A stretch of 64,000 bases of DNA from Bifidobacterium eulemuris (GTDB lineage: Bacteria > Actinomycetota > Actinomycetes > Actinomycetales > Bifidobacteriaceae). Under the pieces are notes generated by a model. That model did no database searches and was not told the DNA's origin. It saw only the letters and a list, made by a program, of their open reading frames with translations. The translations under genes were made by a program, and so were the position numbers. Below are positions 58,873 through 64,000 of the stretch, piece after piece; positions within the stretch are counted from its first letter, which is position 1, and each line of letters begins with the position of its first letter. The stretch is taken from contig NZ_CP062938.1 of assembly GCF_014898155.1 (NCBI RefSeq), forward strand, positions 806,001 through 870,000, in the 5' to 3' direction.

Positions 58873-59398
58873 CGGACACACCTCCCTTGCAACGCCTATG
58901 CACCGGCACACGATTCGACAACGCCGGCACCCCTCCCATATCGACCGGCACAAGCCACTGCGAAGACAAGCCATCCGGATCGAACACATCAACCTCAACA
59001 TCGATGGCACCACCGCACACGGCGCACAAACCATCGGAACGGTCGAACACCTGCATGTCCGTGAACGGCTCCACCACCACCGGCGCGCCATCCACGCTCG
59101 CGGCGCTCACAGGCGCGACGAACAGCTTCGTGCGAGGATTCTTCGGATACCGTTCCGCATCCATCCTGTTCAACCGCAAATACCGCTGCCTGCAACGATG
59201 CGAGCAATACAACTGGTCGGAACGCTTCGGCTCGAACCACTGATGACAGGCGGCGCACAACCGCTGGCGAGACAACTCAACAGGCGCGCCGTTCCTGCGC
59301 GCCATATCGTAGTGACGCCTGCACAAGCCTTTGGAACACACCGGACCGCCGCAACCGGCGACACCGCACATCAGAGGAAGGCCGGGTGAGAATACCAT
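58811..59398 (-). CDS. Zinc-finger, HNH-like phage protein
   Basis: 195 residues with paired Cys motifs: CGVAGCGGPVCSKGLCRRHY, CAACHQWF, CSHRCRQRY and CAVCGGAID ... VHRRCKGG. These should bind two to three zinc ions. The last pair with the intervening DPDGLSS resembles a reduced HNH nuclease. ATG 59398 has AAGGAG; a coupled ATG at 59371 is possible. It lies between the HNH nuclease and terminase, so a packaging role is inferred. Confidence 0.7.
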   Translation of the reverse strand: MVFSPGLPLMCGVAGCGGPVCSKGLCRRHYDMARRNGAPVELSRQRLCAACHQWFEPKRSDQLYCSHRCRQRYLRLNRMDAERYPKNPRTKLFVAPVSAASVDGAPVVVEPFTDMQVFDRSDGLCAVCGGAIDVEVDVFDPDGLSSQWLVPVDMGGVPALSNRVPVHRRCKGGVSDGRKRKKVEEGRDSRAEKRR

Positions 59399-59703
59399 CG
59401 CTTCTCCTTCCGACGCTCACGATACTTAGCGCGCGCGTCGGCCGACTCCAACTCCGTCTTATACGAATGATGCCAGTGGCACAACGCCCACAGGTTCTCA
59501 GGCGAATCATCATCAGGCATACCGTTCTCGGCACGCTCCTTGTGGTCCACCTCATTCGACGGGGCCAAGCATTTGCTCTCCACCCCGAACTCATCCTTGA
59601 CGGGCCACTGGCACCGCCAGCCATCCCGTTCCAAGATCATCTGACGGGTGCGCGGCCACGACGGGTCGAACCGCTCCTTACGACGACTGCTCGACCACGC
59701 CAT
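59371..59703 (-). CDS. HNH endonuclease
   Basis: 110 residues starting AWSSSRRKERFDPSW at ATG 59703. The HNH motif is EVDHKERAENG ... SPENLWALCHWHHSYKT, with a Cys pair (WRCQWPV) ahead. In long-tailed phages an HNH protein next to the terminase is often required for cos cleavage. Confidence 0.88.
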   Translation of the reverse strand: MAWSSSRRKERFDPSWPRTRQMILERDGWRCQWPVKDEFGVESKCLAPSNEVDHKERAENGMPDDDSPENLWALCHWHHSYKTELESADARAKYRERRKEKRWYSHPAFL

Positions 59704-59865
59704 AACCACCCCTTTAAGAACATGCGCGCCCGGCTCCACCGTCAACAGAAATGGAACAATGGGATATCGAGAGACATGGGCACAAGGGCGCGCACATAAA
59801 CAGGACCGGCCGGCCGCTGACGAACCACACGTTATTCCGTTGTTGATTCACCGGCCAATCCCAAG

Positions 59866-59950
59866 CGGACGGTGCGAGATTTGAACTCGCGGACACCGAA
59901 GCGTCAGCACCTTAGCAAGATGCCGCATTAAACCACTCTGCCAACCATCC
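59866..59950 (-). tRNA. tRNA-Ser(GCT), phage-encoded
   Basis: Acceptor GGATGGT pairs with ACCGTCC, the anticodon loop is TTGCTAA on a GCATC/GGTGC stem, there is a long variable arm, and the T-loop TTCAAAT is present. CCA is not encoded. It reads AGC/AGT codons. Confidence 0.85.
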
Positions 59951-59955
59951 AAGAG

Positions 59956-60026
59956 CACACCGAGAGAGAATCGAACTCCCGCTTGCGGTTTTGGAGACCG
60001 CCATCCTACCACTGGACCACCGGCAT
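59956..60026 (-). tRNA. tRNA-Trp(CCA), phage-encoded
   Basis: Anticodon stem GCGGT/ACCGC with loop CTCCAAA, T-stem GGGAG/CTCTC with loop TTCGATT, acceptor ATGCCGG/TCGGTGT with several G-T pairs. CCA is not encoded. Confidence 0.8.
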
Positions 60027-60144
60027 ACAGGCACCGCCCAAAAGACGATGCCAGAGACTCCCTCCACAACCCGTGGATGAGCTAATGCAAGGATCGCCGC
60101 GGCGACCCAGGAGACCCAGTTCTGCAACTAGGCAGACGGGCAGA

Positions 60145-60215
60145 GCACCGAGCGGGAATCGAACCCGCACCATCAGCTTGGAAGGCTGAGACGCTACCAT
60201 TACGCCACCAGTGCA
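60145..60215 (-). tRNA. tRNA-Gly(TCC), phage-encoded
   Basis: Acceptor GCACTGG/TCGGTGC, anticodon loop CTTCCAA on TCAGC/GCTGA, T-loop TTCGATT on GCGGG/CCCGC. No encoded CCA. I see no further tRNA in 60027-60144. Confidence 0.85.
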
Positions 60216-60382
60216 TTCCGGCCCACTTATTGTGTCGCGCCGACCGGAAGGCCCGCCCCGTATTACGCGCCAGTTGCACCAAGGCTGTCAACTTTAGGAA
60301 ACCCACGCCCCTTCGACAGGGCAAGGCCGGCACTCGACGCGTCCGCCCGCCGTTCCCGCGACGAGCAGATACACGCCTATCG

Positions 60383-60456
60383 AGGCAAGGGCGGGACTCG
60401 AACCCGCGACACAACCCTTACGAGGGGAATGCTCTAGCCATCTGAGCTACCAAGCC
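60383..60456 (-). tRNA. tRNA-Thr(CGT)-like, degenerate
   Basis: D-arm (GCTC/GAGC), T-arm (GCGGG TTCGAGT CCCGC) and loop CTCGTAA (anticodon CGT) are clear. But the acceptor (GGCTTGG/CCTTGCC) and the anticodon stem (TTCCC/GGGTT) each have two T-T oppositions. It may be a damaged or unusual tRNA. Confidence 0.6.
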
Positions 60457-60545
60457 GAAGAACATTGATACGACCGCTACGCCATCCCATCAACATCCGA
60501 CAAGCGTAAGCGTACTCAGGAACCGTGTTGCCGCAAACGTTGCAC

Positions 60546-60574
60546 AATATAGGCGAGTTACGTTGCATGGAATA
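60546..60574 (-). promoter_or_regulatory. Candidate promoter of the tRNA/late operon
   Basis: On minus a TATATT box at 60551-60546 lies 17 bases after a weak TATTCC. Two CGTTGCA repeats flank it. It points at the tRNA array and packaging genes. Confidence 0.35.
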
Positions 60575-60706
60575 GATCGCCGAACGCCCGGTTTTTGACA
60601 TGTGACGGATAGCTCAAAAAGTCTGGGGAACGCATTCAGCGTCAGAACCAGAGGCACAGCGGCCTCGGTCCGAACACCCGGGGGGAGCCTCCCCCACCCC
60701 GTTATT

Positions 60707-60880
60707 GATAACGATTCTCTTTATCGTGGCTGTTCTTACCGATATTGGTTATCGTTATCTCTCTATACGCCCTCGCGTGCGCCTCTGTGAGCGTGCTTGC
60801 GCCTCTGTCTGCCTCTGTGTGCGTGTCAGTCTCTGTAAGCGCGTCTATGCGCCGTCTATGCGTGTCTGTGTGCCGTCTGC
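60707..60880 (+). repeat. Short repeats in the 60457-61311 control region
   Basis: GATAACGAT at 60707 and its inverse ATCGTTATC at 60751 frame a 35-base centre. From about 60777 a pyrimidine-rich run repeats TGCGCCTCTGT and GTGTGCGTGTC-like units. No credible gene is seen in this 855-bp gap between divergent late and early units; it is the likely control or origin region. Confidence 0.5.
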
Positions 60881-61005
60881 CGTGATCGTCGCCCTGGCTA
60901 TCTGTCTCGCCTATCCACGTCGCCCTATCCGTCTGTCTCGCGTCGCGTTTTTGTGTTGCGACACGCCGATAGATGCCAGTGTTTGCAACGTTTCTCAGTC
61001 TCAGC

Positions 61006-61034
61006 TTGCGCTACAGTACTGTAGCGTGTATAGT
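61006..61034 (+). promoter_or_regulatory. Early promoter with palindromic operator
   Basis: TTGCGC and TATAGT are separated by exactly 17 bases. A perfect 16-bp palindrome GCTACAGTACTGTAGC (61010-61025) fills most of the spacer, where a repressor would block polymerase. It reads toward the XRE gene and early region. Confidence 0.6.
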
Positions 61035-61280
61035 CGTAATTACCGCAAGGCAGACAGCCAAACGGAACGGGACACCTCAGACGGTGAGAGAGTCGGAGGC
61101 AGACGGTCCCAAAGCTTGAGAACTGAACAGTGGATATCACAGAGACGCAAGCGACTGCTTCGGTGTCGGCCGGCATCCTCACCGGTCGGGACGTTGAACG
61201 CTTGCTGAGTGGTTAAGGTTGCGCGGTTTCCGCCATGGAATTGGCCCGCGCGTGAATGAGTTTGATACTGGGTATGATTG

Positions 61281-61307
61281 TTCCCACCTGACATAGTGAG
61301 GTGGGAA
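61281..61307 (+). promoter_or_regulatory. Inverted repeat covering the XRE ribosome site
   Basis: TTCCCACCT and AGGTGGGAA (nine pairs, nine-base loop). The 3' arm contains the GAGGTGGG ribosome site of the gene starting at 61312. A TATGAT box lies just upstream (61273-61278). It could be an operator or an mRNA hairpin that hides the start. Confidence 0.5.
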
Positions 61308-61311
61308 TGAT

Positions 61312-61542
61312 ATGGGACTTAGGGAATTGCGAGAGAAACGCGGACTGACCCAACAGCAGCTAGCCGAACGTGTCGGCACCACTCGCGGACGCATTAGCGC
61401 CTACGAGATTGGTGCGATTCCGGCTGAGAATATGACGTTAGGCACGTCGCTTAAGATTTGCGACGCCTTGCGGGTCAGTAATCCGCGCAAACTTGTTGAG
61501 GACTCTATGGAGAGTCCAAAAGAAAACAAGCCTACTGAGTAG
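61312..61542 (+). CDS. XRE-family helix-turn-helix regulator
   Basis: 76 residues. The HTH covers about residues 3-57: LRELREKRGLTQQQLAERVGTTRGRISAYEIG (motif split). A short polar tail follows, with no cleavable domain, so it resembles Cro or a small repressor rather than a full CI. First gene after the operator-bearing promoter, ended by a terminator. Confidence 0.88.
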   Translation: MGLRELREKRGLTQQQLAERVGTTRGRISAYEIGAIPAENMTLGTSLKICDALRVSNPRKLVEDSMESPKENKPTE

Positions 61543-61610
61543 GTTGTGTGTGCCCTTTGGCGCTTCGGGTCTCTTTATGGGACGTGGGGCGCACTGTGGG
61601 GTGAATGAAT

Positions 61611-61643
61611 AACGCGGCTAGAGCTGGTACCTCTAGCCGCGTT
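61611..61643 (+). terminator. Terminator after the XRE gene
   Basis: A perfect 13-bp stem, AACGCGGCTAGAG with its complement, seven-base loop, then GTGTTTG. Confidence 0.75.
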
Positions 61644-61726
61644 GTGTTTGCCCTGAAAACTGAATGCGAATACAAGTTTTGAGGCGTGGTAGATTCTATC
61701 ACGCCTCACAAGGAAGTGAGGTAATC

Positions 61727-61891
61727 ATGACCAAAGAGGACATGTGGGACGCACTGCGCGAACGGTACGGCGTGTCTGAGCAGACTTTGCAAGTGGTGAC
61801 GGATATCAACGGCTTCAGCGAGGACACCATGTGTGACGTGCTGTACGCCGTATCCGGCTACCGGTATTTCGGTCAGGAATCTGACGACTGA
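61727..61891 (+). CDS. Small acidic early protein
   Basis: 54 residues from ATG 61727 (TKEDMWDALRERYGVSEQ), preceded by GAAGTGAGG. Compact and helical, rich in Asp and Glu. A longer open frame upstream lacks a ribosome site. Terminators on both sides isolate it. Function unknown. Confidence 0.65.
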   Translation: MTKEDMWDALRERYGVSEQTLQVVTDINGFSEDTMCDVLYAVSGYRYFGQESDD

Positions 61892-61905
61892 CCGTCTGTA
61901 GCGTC

Positions 61906-61926
61906 GCGGGGCGCTTCGCACCCCGC
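61906..61926 (+). terminator. Terminator after the small early gene
   Basis: Stem GCGGGG/CCCCGC followed by TTTG; a second short GCCCG/CGGGC stem lies just after. Confidence 0.6.
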
Positions 61927-61998
61927 TTTGCCCGTTCGGGCGTTATTCCAAACAAACATTCTGATCAATCCGTCTATCTGCTAGGGGGTAGTGTAATC

Positions 61999-62589
61999 AT
62001 GCGTAGATTCGTTGGCGCTGTTGTGGCGCTGTCGTTGGTGGTGTCGGTTGCCGCGTGCGGCGAGGCTGACGCGTCGGGGCCGGTGGTGTCTGAACCGGTG
62101 GTGGCGGCTCCCGCACCCGAGCCGGAACCCGCGCCGGAACCTGAACCTGAACCGGTGTCGGAGCCCGCGCCCGCGCCGGAGCCGGAACCCGCGCCGGTGC
62201 CGTCCGTTGAGGAATTGGCGGCGGCTGTGATTCGCGGCGAGTACGGGAATGGTCAGGCGCGTAGGGACGCGCTTGGGGACCGGTACGACGAGGTTCAGGC
62301 GTTGGTGGATTCGCTGATGCCCGCACCCGCGCCGGTGGTGGGGTCCGCGCCGGTTGCCGCGCCCGTCGTCGTTGAGCCGGCGGTTCCGGAACCCGCGCCT
62401 GAGCCTGAGCCGGTGGCGTCGTCGCCTTCGGCTGCGGGGATTCCGGCGTGCGTGTTCGAGGATGGTTCAGACCCGGCCACCGGCGATTATATGCCGGTGT
62501 GCTATTGGGATGGTTTGACGATGGGCAACGGTGCGGGCGCGTCCTATGTGCTTGTGGACGGTGTGCCGGTGGACGGTTGGGCGTGGTGA
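61999..62589 (+). CDS. Prophage lipoprotein with a CW_7 cell-wall binding repeat
   Basis: 196 residues. RRFVGAVVALSLVVSVAACGEA is a lipoprotein signal with lipobox VAAC. Two Pro/Glu/Ala-rich spacers flank a single CW_7 (Cpl-7-type) motif, SVEELAAAVIRGEYGNG ... YDEVQALVDSLM. A 50-residue C-terminal part with two Cys (IPACVFEDG, PVCYWDG) ends the protein. So it should be membrane-tethered outside and bind peptidoglycan. The start has AGGGGGTAG. Superinfection exclusion is a plausible role by analogy with lipoproteins of other temperate phages, not shown here. Confidence 0.85.
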   Translation: MRRFVGAVVALSLVVSVAACGEADASGPVVSEPVVAAPAPEPEPAPEPEPEPVSEPAPAPEPEPAPVPSVEELAAAVIRGEYGNGQARRDALGDRYDEVQALVDSLMPAPAPVVGSAPVAAPVVVEPAVPEPAPEPEPVASSPSAAGIPACVFEDGSDPATGDYMPVCYWDGLTMGNGAGASYVLVDGVPVDGWAW

Positions 62590-62768
62590 GCGTGTCCGAT
62601 CGTCAGACGTTGGTGGCGGCGGCTGTGATGGCCGTCGCCTTTCTTGTTCTCGCCGCGTCGGGTGTTGTCGGCGCGGCCGATTATTGCGAGGCGTCCGTAG
62701 CGGACGGCAGCAGTCCTTTTACGACGGTGGCCCAATGTCGGGCCTACTACGAGGAAAACGAGGTGTGA
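62586..62768 (+). CDS. Small exported or membrane protein
   Basis: About 60 residues. The hydrophobic segment LVAAAVMAVAFLVLAASGVVGAA is followed by a short domain with two Cys (DYCEAS, AQCRAYY). The GTG start overlaps the lipoprotein stop; GTG 62592 is an alternative. Probably coexpressed with the lipoprotein at the envelope. Confidence 0.65.
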   Translation: MSVSDRQTLVAAAVMAVAFLVLAASGVVGAADYCEASVADGSSPFTTVAQCRAYYEENEV

Positions 62769-62769
62769 G

Positions 62770-63096
62770 ATGGCCAGGTGTTGGTATGCGGCGTATTGGC
62801 CGTTTGGTGTGGGCGTGCGCCACAGCGAGGATAACTCGCCGGTGTGCAGCGTGCGCGTGTTCGATTCCAAACAAGAGCGTGACGCTTGGGTGGACGCTGA
62901 CCGGTTCGACCAGAATTGGCATCGTTCGGCCGAGTCGCGCGGGTTCGTGCTGCCGCTCATGCGGTCTGATTTGAATTTCCATAATCGCGCCCTGTATGAG
63001 GGGTGGGATGTCGGTGGCCGTCATTACGGGGATGGTGAGCTTGTGGCCGCGTGGCGTGCCATGCGTGAGGAGGAGATGGCTTATGTCGGCTTCTGA
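62770..63096 (+). CDS. Hypothetical early phage protein
   Basis: 108 residues, rich in Trp, Tyr and Arg (CWYAAYWPFGVGVRHSEDN). It is soluble, with no motif I recognise. GAGGTGTGAG precedes ATG 62770. It overlaps the next gene by 14 bases. Confidence 0.65.
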   Translation: MARCWYAAYWPFGVGVRHSEDNSPVCSVRVFDSKQERDAWVDADRFDQNWHRSAESRGFVLPLMRSDLNFHNRALYEGWDVGGRHYGDGELVAAWRAMREEEMAYVGF

Positions 63097-63364
63097 GCTT
63101 GACGATGATGGTTGCGAGGCTGTCGCGCCCGAAGTGGTTCAGGCGATGGTGGAGCGTGTGGACTCGCGTCTGATGCCGGTGTCGCGGTTCGGTGGTTTCG
63201 AACCGTGCGAGTGGGTGTATCGGATTGGCGGGTTTTTCGGCGGGTATGTGACCGAGGCCGAGTGGGATGGGGCGTTCGCCGGTGAGCCTGAGTGGGCTGA
63301 GGCGACGTACTTGTCGGAGACCGGCGCGTTCGGCACCGAGGCCGACGATAGGGGGTATGCGTGA
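63083..63364 (+). CDS. Hypothetical early protein, paralogue 1
   Basis: 93 residues from ATG 63083 with GAGGAGGAG upstream. The core MVERVDSRLMPVSRFGGFEPCEWVYRI, then a tyrosine/acidic region EAEWDGAFAGEPEWAEATYL, matches the gene at 63508. Function unknown. Confidence 0.7.
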   Translation: MSASELDDDGCEAVAPEVVQAMVERVDSRLMPVSRFGGFEPCEWVYRIGGFFGGYVTEAEWDGAFAGEPEWAEATYLSETGAFGTEADDRGYA

Positions 63365-63495
63365 TGCTGCCTGAGTCGGTTGTGGTGTCGGGTTTGCCTG
63401 TGGCCGTGGCCTACGCCTCATACGCTGAGGCGCACGGCCACACGGTGGGCGTGGAACGGTATGGGCGCGCGAAATGGCGCGTGTCGATTAAATGA
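63364..63495 (+). CDS. Very small early protein (43 residues)
   Basis: ATG 63364 overlaps the previous stop (TGATG). The sequence begins LPESVVVSGLPVAVAYASYAEA and ends RYGRAKWRVSIK. Close coupling and spacing to the next gene support translation; nothing indicates function. Confidence 0.5.
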   Translation: MLPESVVVSGLPVAVAYASYAEAHGHTVGVERYGRAKWRVSIK

Positions 63496-63507
63496 GAGGG
63501 AGCGGTC

Positions 63508-63855
63508 ATGGTTTTGACGGAACAAATGGTGGAGGAGATGGTTGGGCGTGTTGACGCCCGGCTGTATCCGTTGGCGCGGCGTGGCGGTTTCGAGCCGTGC
63601 GAGGGCATCTACCGTCTTGGGGACTGGGGCTATGTCCGTGAGGATGATTATCTGGCCGCTTTCGAGCCTGAGCCCGAGTGGGCTGCGACGGTGTACATGC
63701 TGGACGGGAATCGTCCCGATGAGGCCGGCGAGTGGTGCCGGCTGTACAACACGGGCGGCGTGGACGCTTTGGACCGTCGTCTGACCGACTCGTTCATACG
63801 TGAGGACCCCGATTGCGTGTTTTACACGACGGCCAATGATGATGGGAGTTGCTGA
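63508..63855 (+). CDS. Hypothetical early protein, paralogue 2
   Basis: 115 residues. MVGRVDARLYPLARRGGFEPCEGIYRLGDWGY and AAFEPEPEWAATVYM align with the gene at 63083, with an extra C-terminal 35 residues. GAGAGGGAGC precedes the start. It arose by tandem duplication. Confidence 0.7.
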   Translation: MVLTEQMVEEMVGRVDARLYPLARRGGFEPCEGIYRLGDWGYVREDDYLAAFEPEPEWAATVYMLDGNRPDEAGEWCRLYNTGGVDALDRRLTDSFIREDPDCVFYTTANDDGSC

Positions 63856-64000
63856 TGGTTGTCAAGACCGGTTTTTGGGTTAATCCCGGCAATACGCGCG
63901 TGTTGTGGGCGCGTGACAACGGTTCCGACAAGCGTTCTGAGCTTTGGGAACTGTTCGACAATTTCGATAGCTATGAGTGGCGGGACGTGCGCGGCGCGCT
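63855..64000 (+). CDS. Hypothetical early protein, cut by window edge
   Basis: ATG 63855 overlaps the previous stop (TGATG). The visible residues begin VVKTGFWVNPGNTRVLWARDN. Continues past base 64000; not recognised. Confidence 0.55.
   Translation, partial: MVVKTGFWVNPGNTRVLWARDNGSDKRSELWELFDNFDSYEWRDVRGA

Larger units (their letters stand above)
29731..64000. mobile_element. Siphovirus prophage, left end to window edge (incomplete)
   Basis: It begins at attL and includes integrase, lysis, tail, head, packaging, tRNA and early genes. The right attachment site is not in the window, so the element is longer than 34 kb. Late genes run on minus toward attL; early genes run on plus from about 61 kb. 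All core structural genes are open apart from the homopolymer break in the fibre gene, so the prophage may be functional. Confidence 0.95.

Noticed and set aside
60027..60144. A fifth tRNA between tRNA-Trp and tRNA-Gly
   Set aside because: No T-loop (TTC-A) or complete cloverleaf can be drawn on either strand.
60705..61208. 167-codon plus open frame in the control region
   Set aside because: Composition follows the CT-rich repeats (runs of Cys, Val, Arg) and there is no ribosome site, so it is treated as noncoding.

Overview
The window looks like a Bifidobacterium-type chromosome (high-GC actinobacterium) carrying the left part of a large siphovirus prophage. The assignment rests on gene order (nusB; carA-carB-pyrF-gmk; the rpsL-rpsG-fusA-tuf str operon), actinobacterial features such as an EF-P with a PGKGP loop and a PriA without a Walker A motif, and an LPxTG surface protein. 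Species cannot be fixed from sequence alone.

Chromosomal part (1-29,730). Housekeeping genes are mostly on the minus strand: fmt (cut by the window edge), a HAD hydrolase, priA, metK, rpoZ, then ilvD and a peptidase-C26 amidotransferase on plus, then gmk, a PyrF-family protein lacking the usual catalytic Lys and Asp, carB, carA, nusB, efp and the str operon. Next come a 1,355-residue sortase-anchored surface protein, a GT-B glycosyltransferase and a threonine-aldolase-type PLP enzyme. Gaps hold several repeats: seven tandem ~52-bp imperfect palindromes between tuf and efp, two copies of a dispersed inverted element, and a 65-bp inverted repeat just before the prophage.

Prophage (29,731 to beyond 64,000). 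The left end is a 45-bp copy of the 3' half of tRNA-His(GTG), still followed by its terminator; a tyrosine integrase reads inward from it. The right end lies outside the window. From right to left on the minus strand run four tRNAs, an HNH nuclease, a zinc-ribbon protein, small and large terminase, portal, MuF-like protein, scaffold, head fibre/decoration, major capsid, connector genes, major tail protein, tail chaperones G and GT (with a GGGAAAA slippery site), tape measure, FN3 tail protein, baseplate-type protein, a receptor-binding-type protein, further fibre genes, and lysis genes (endolysin, holin). Early genes (XRE regulator, a CW_7 lipoprotein and small proteins) read rightward from about 61,000.

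The main discovery candidates are two different variation devices in adjacent host-range genes. (1) A 642-bp segment bounded by a 16-bp inverted repeat (37424-37439 and 38050-38065) carries two alternative C-terminal cassettes that converge tail to tail with 2 bp between their stop codons. Inversion would replace a ricin-lectin-like C-terminus with a different fibre-tip-like one, in frame. (2) The next fibre gene contains three G10-G11 tracts, each encoding a Gly-Gly-Gly linker at a module boundary. The middle tract (G11) currently breaks the gene; losing one G restores a 961-residue protein, and slippage at any tract truncates the protein at a module boundary. Together they suggest a phage that varies both tip identity and fibre length.
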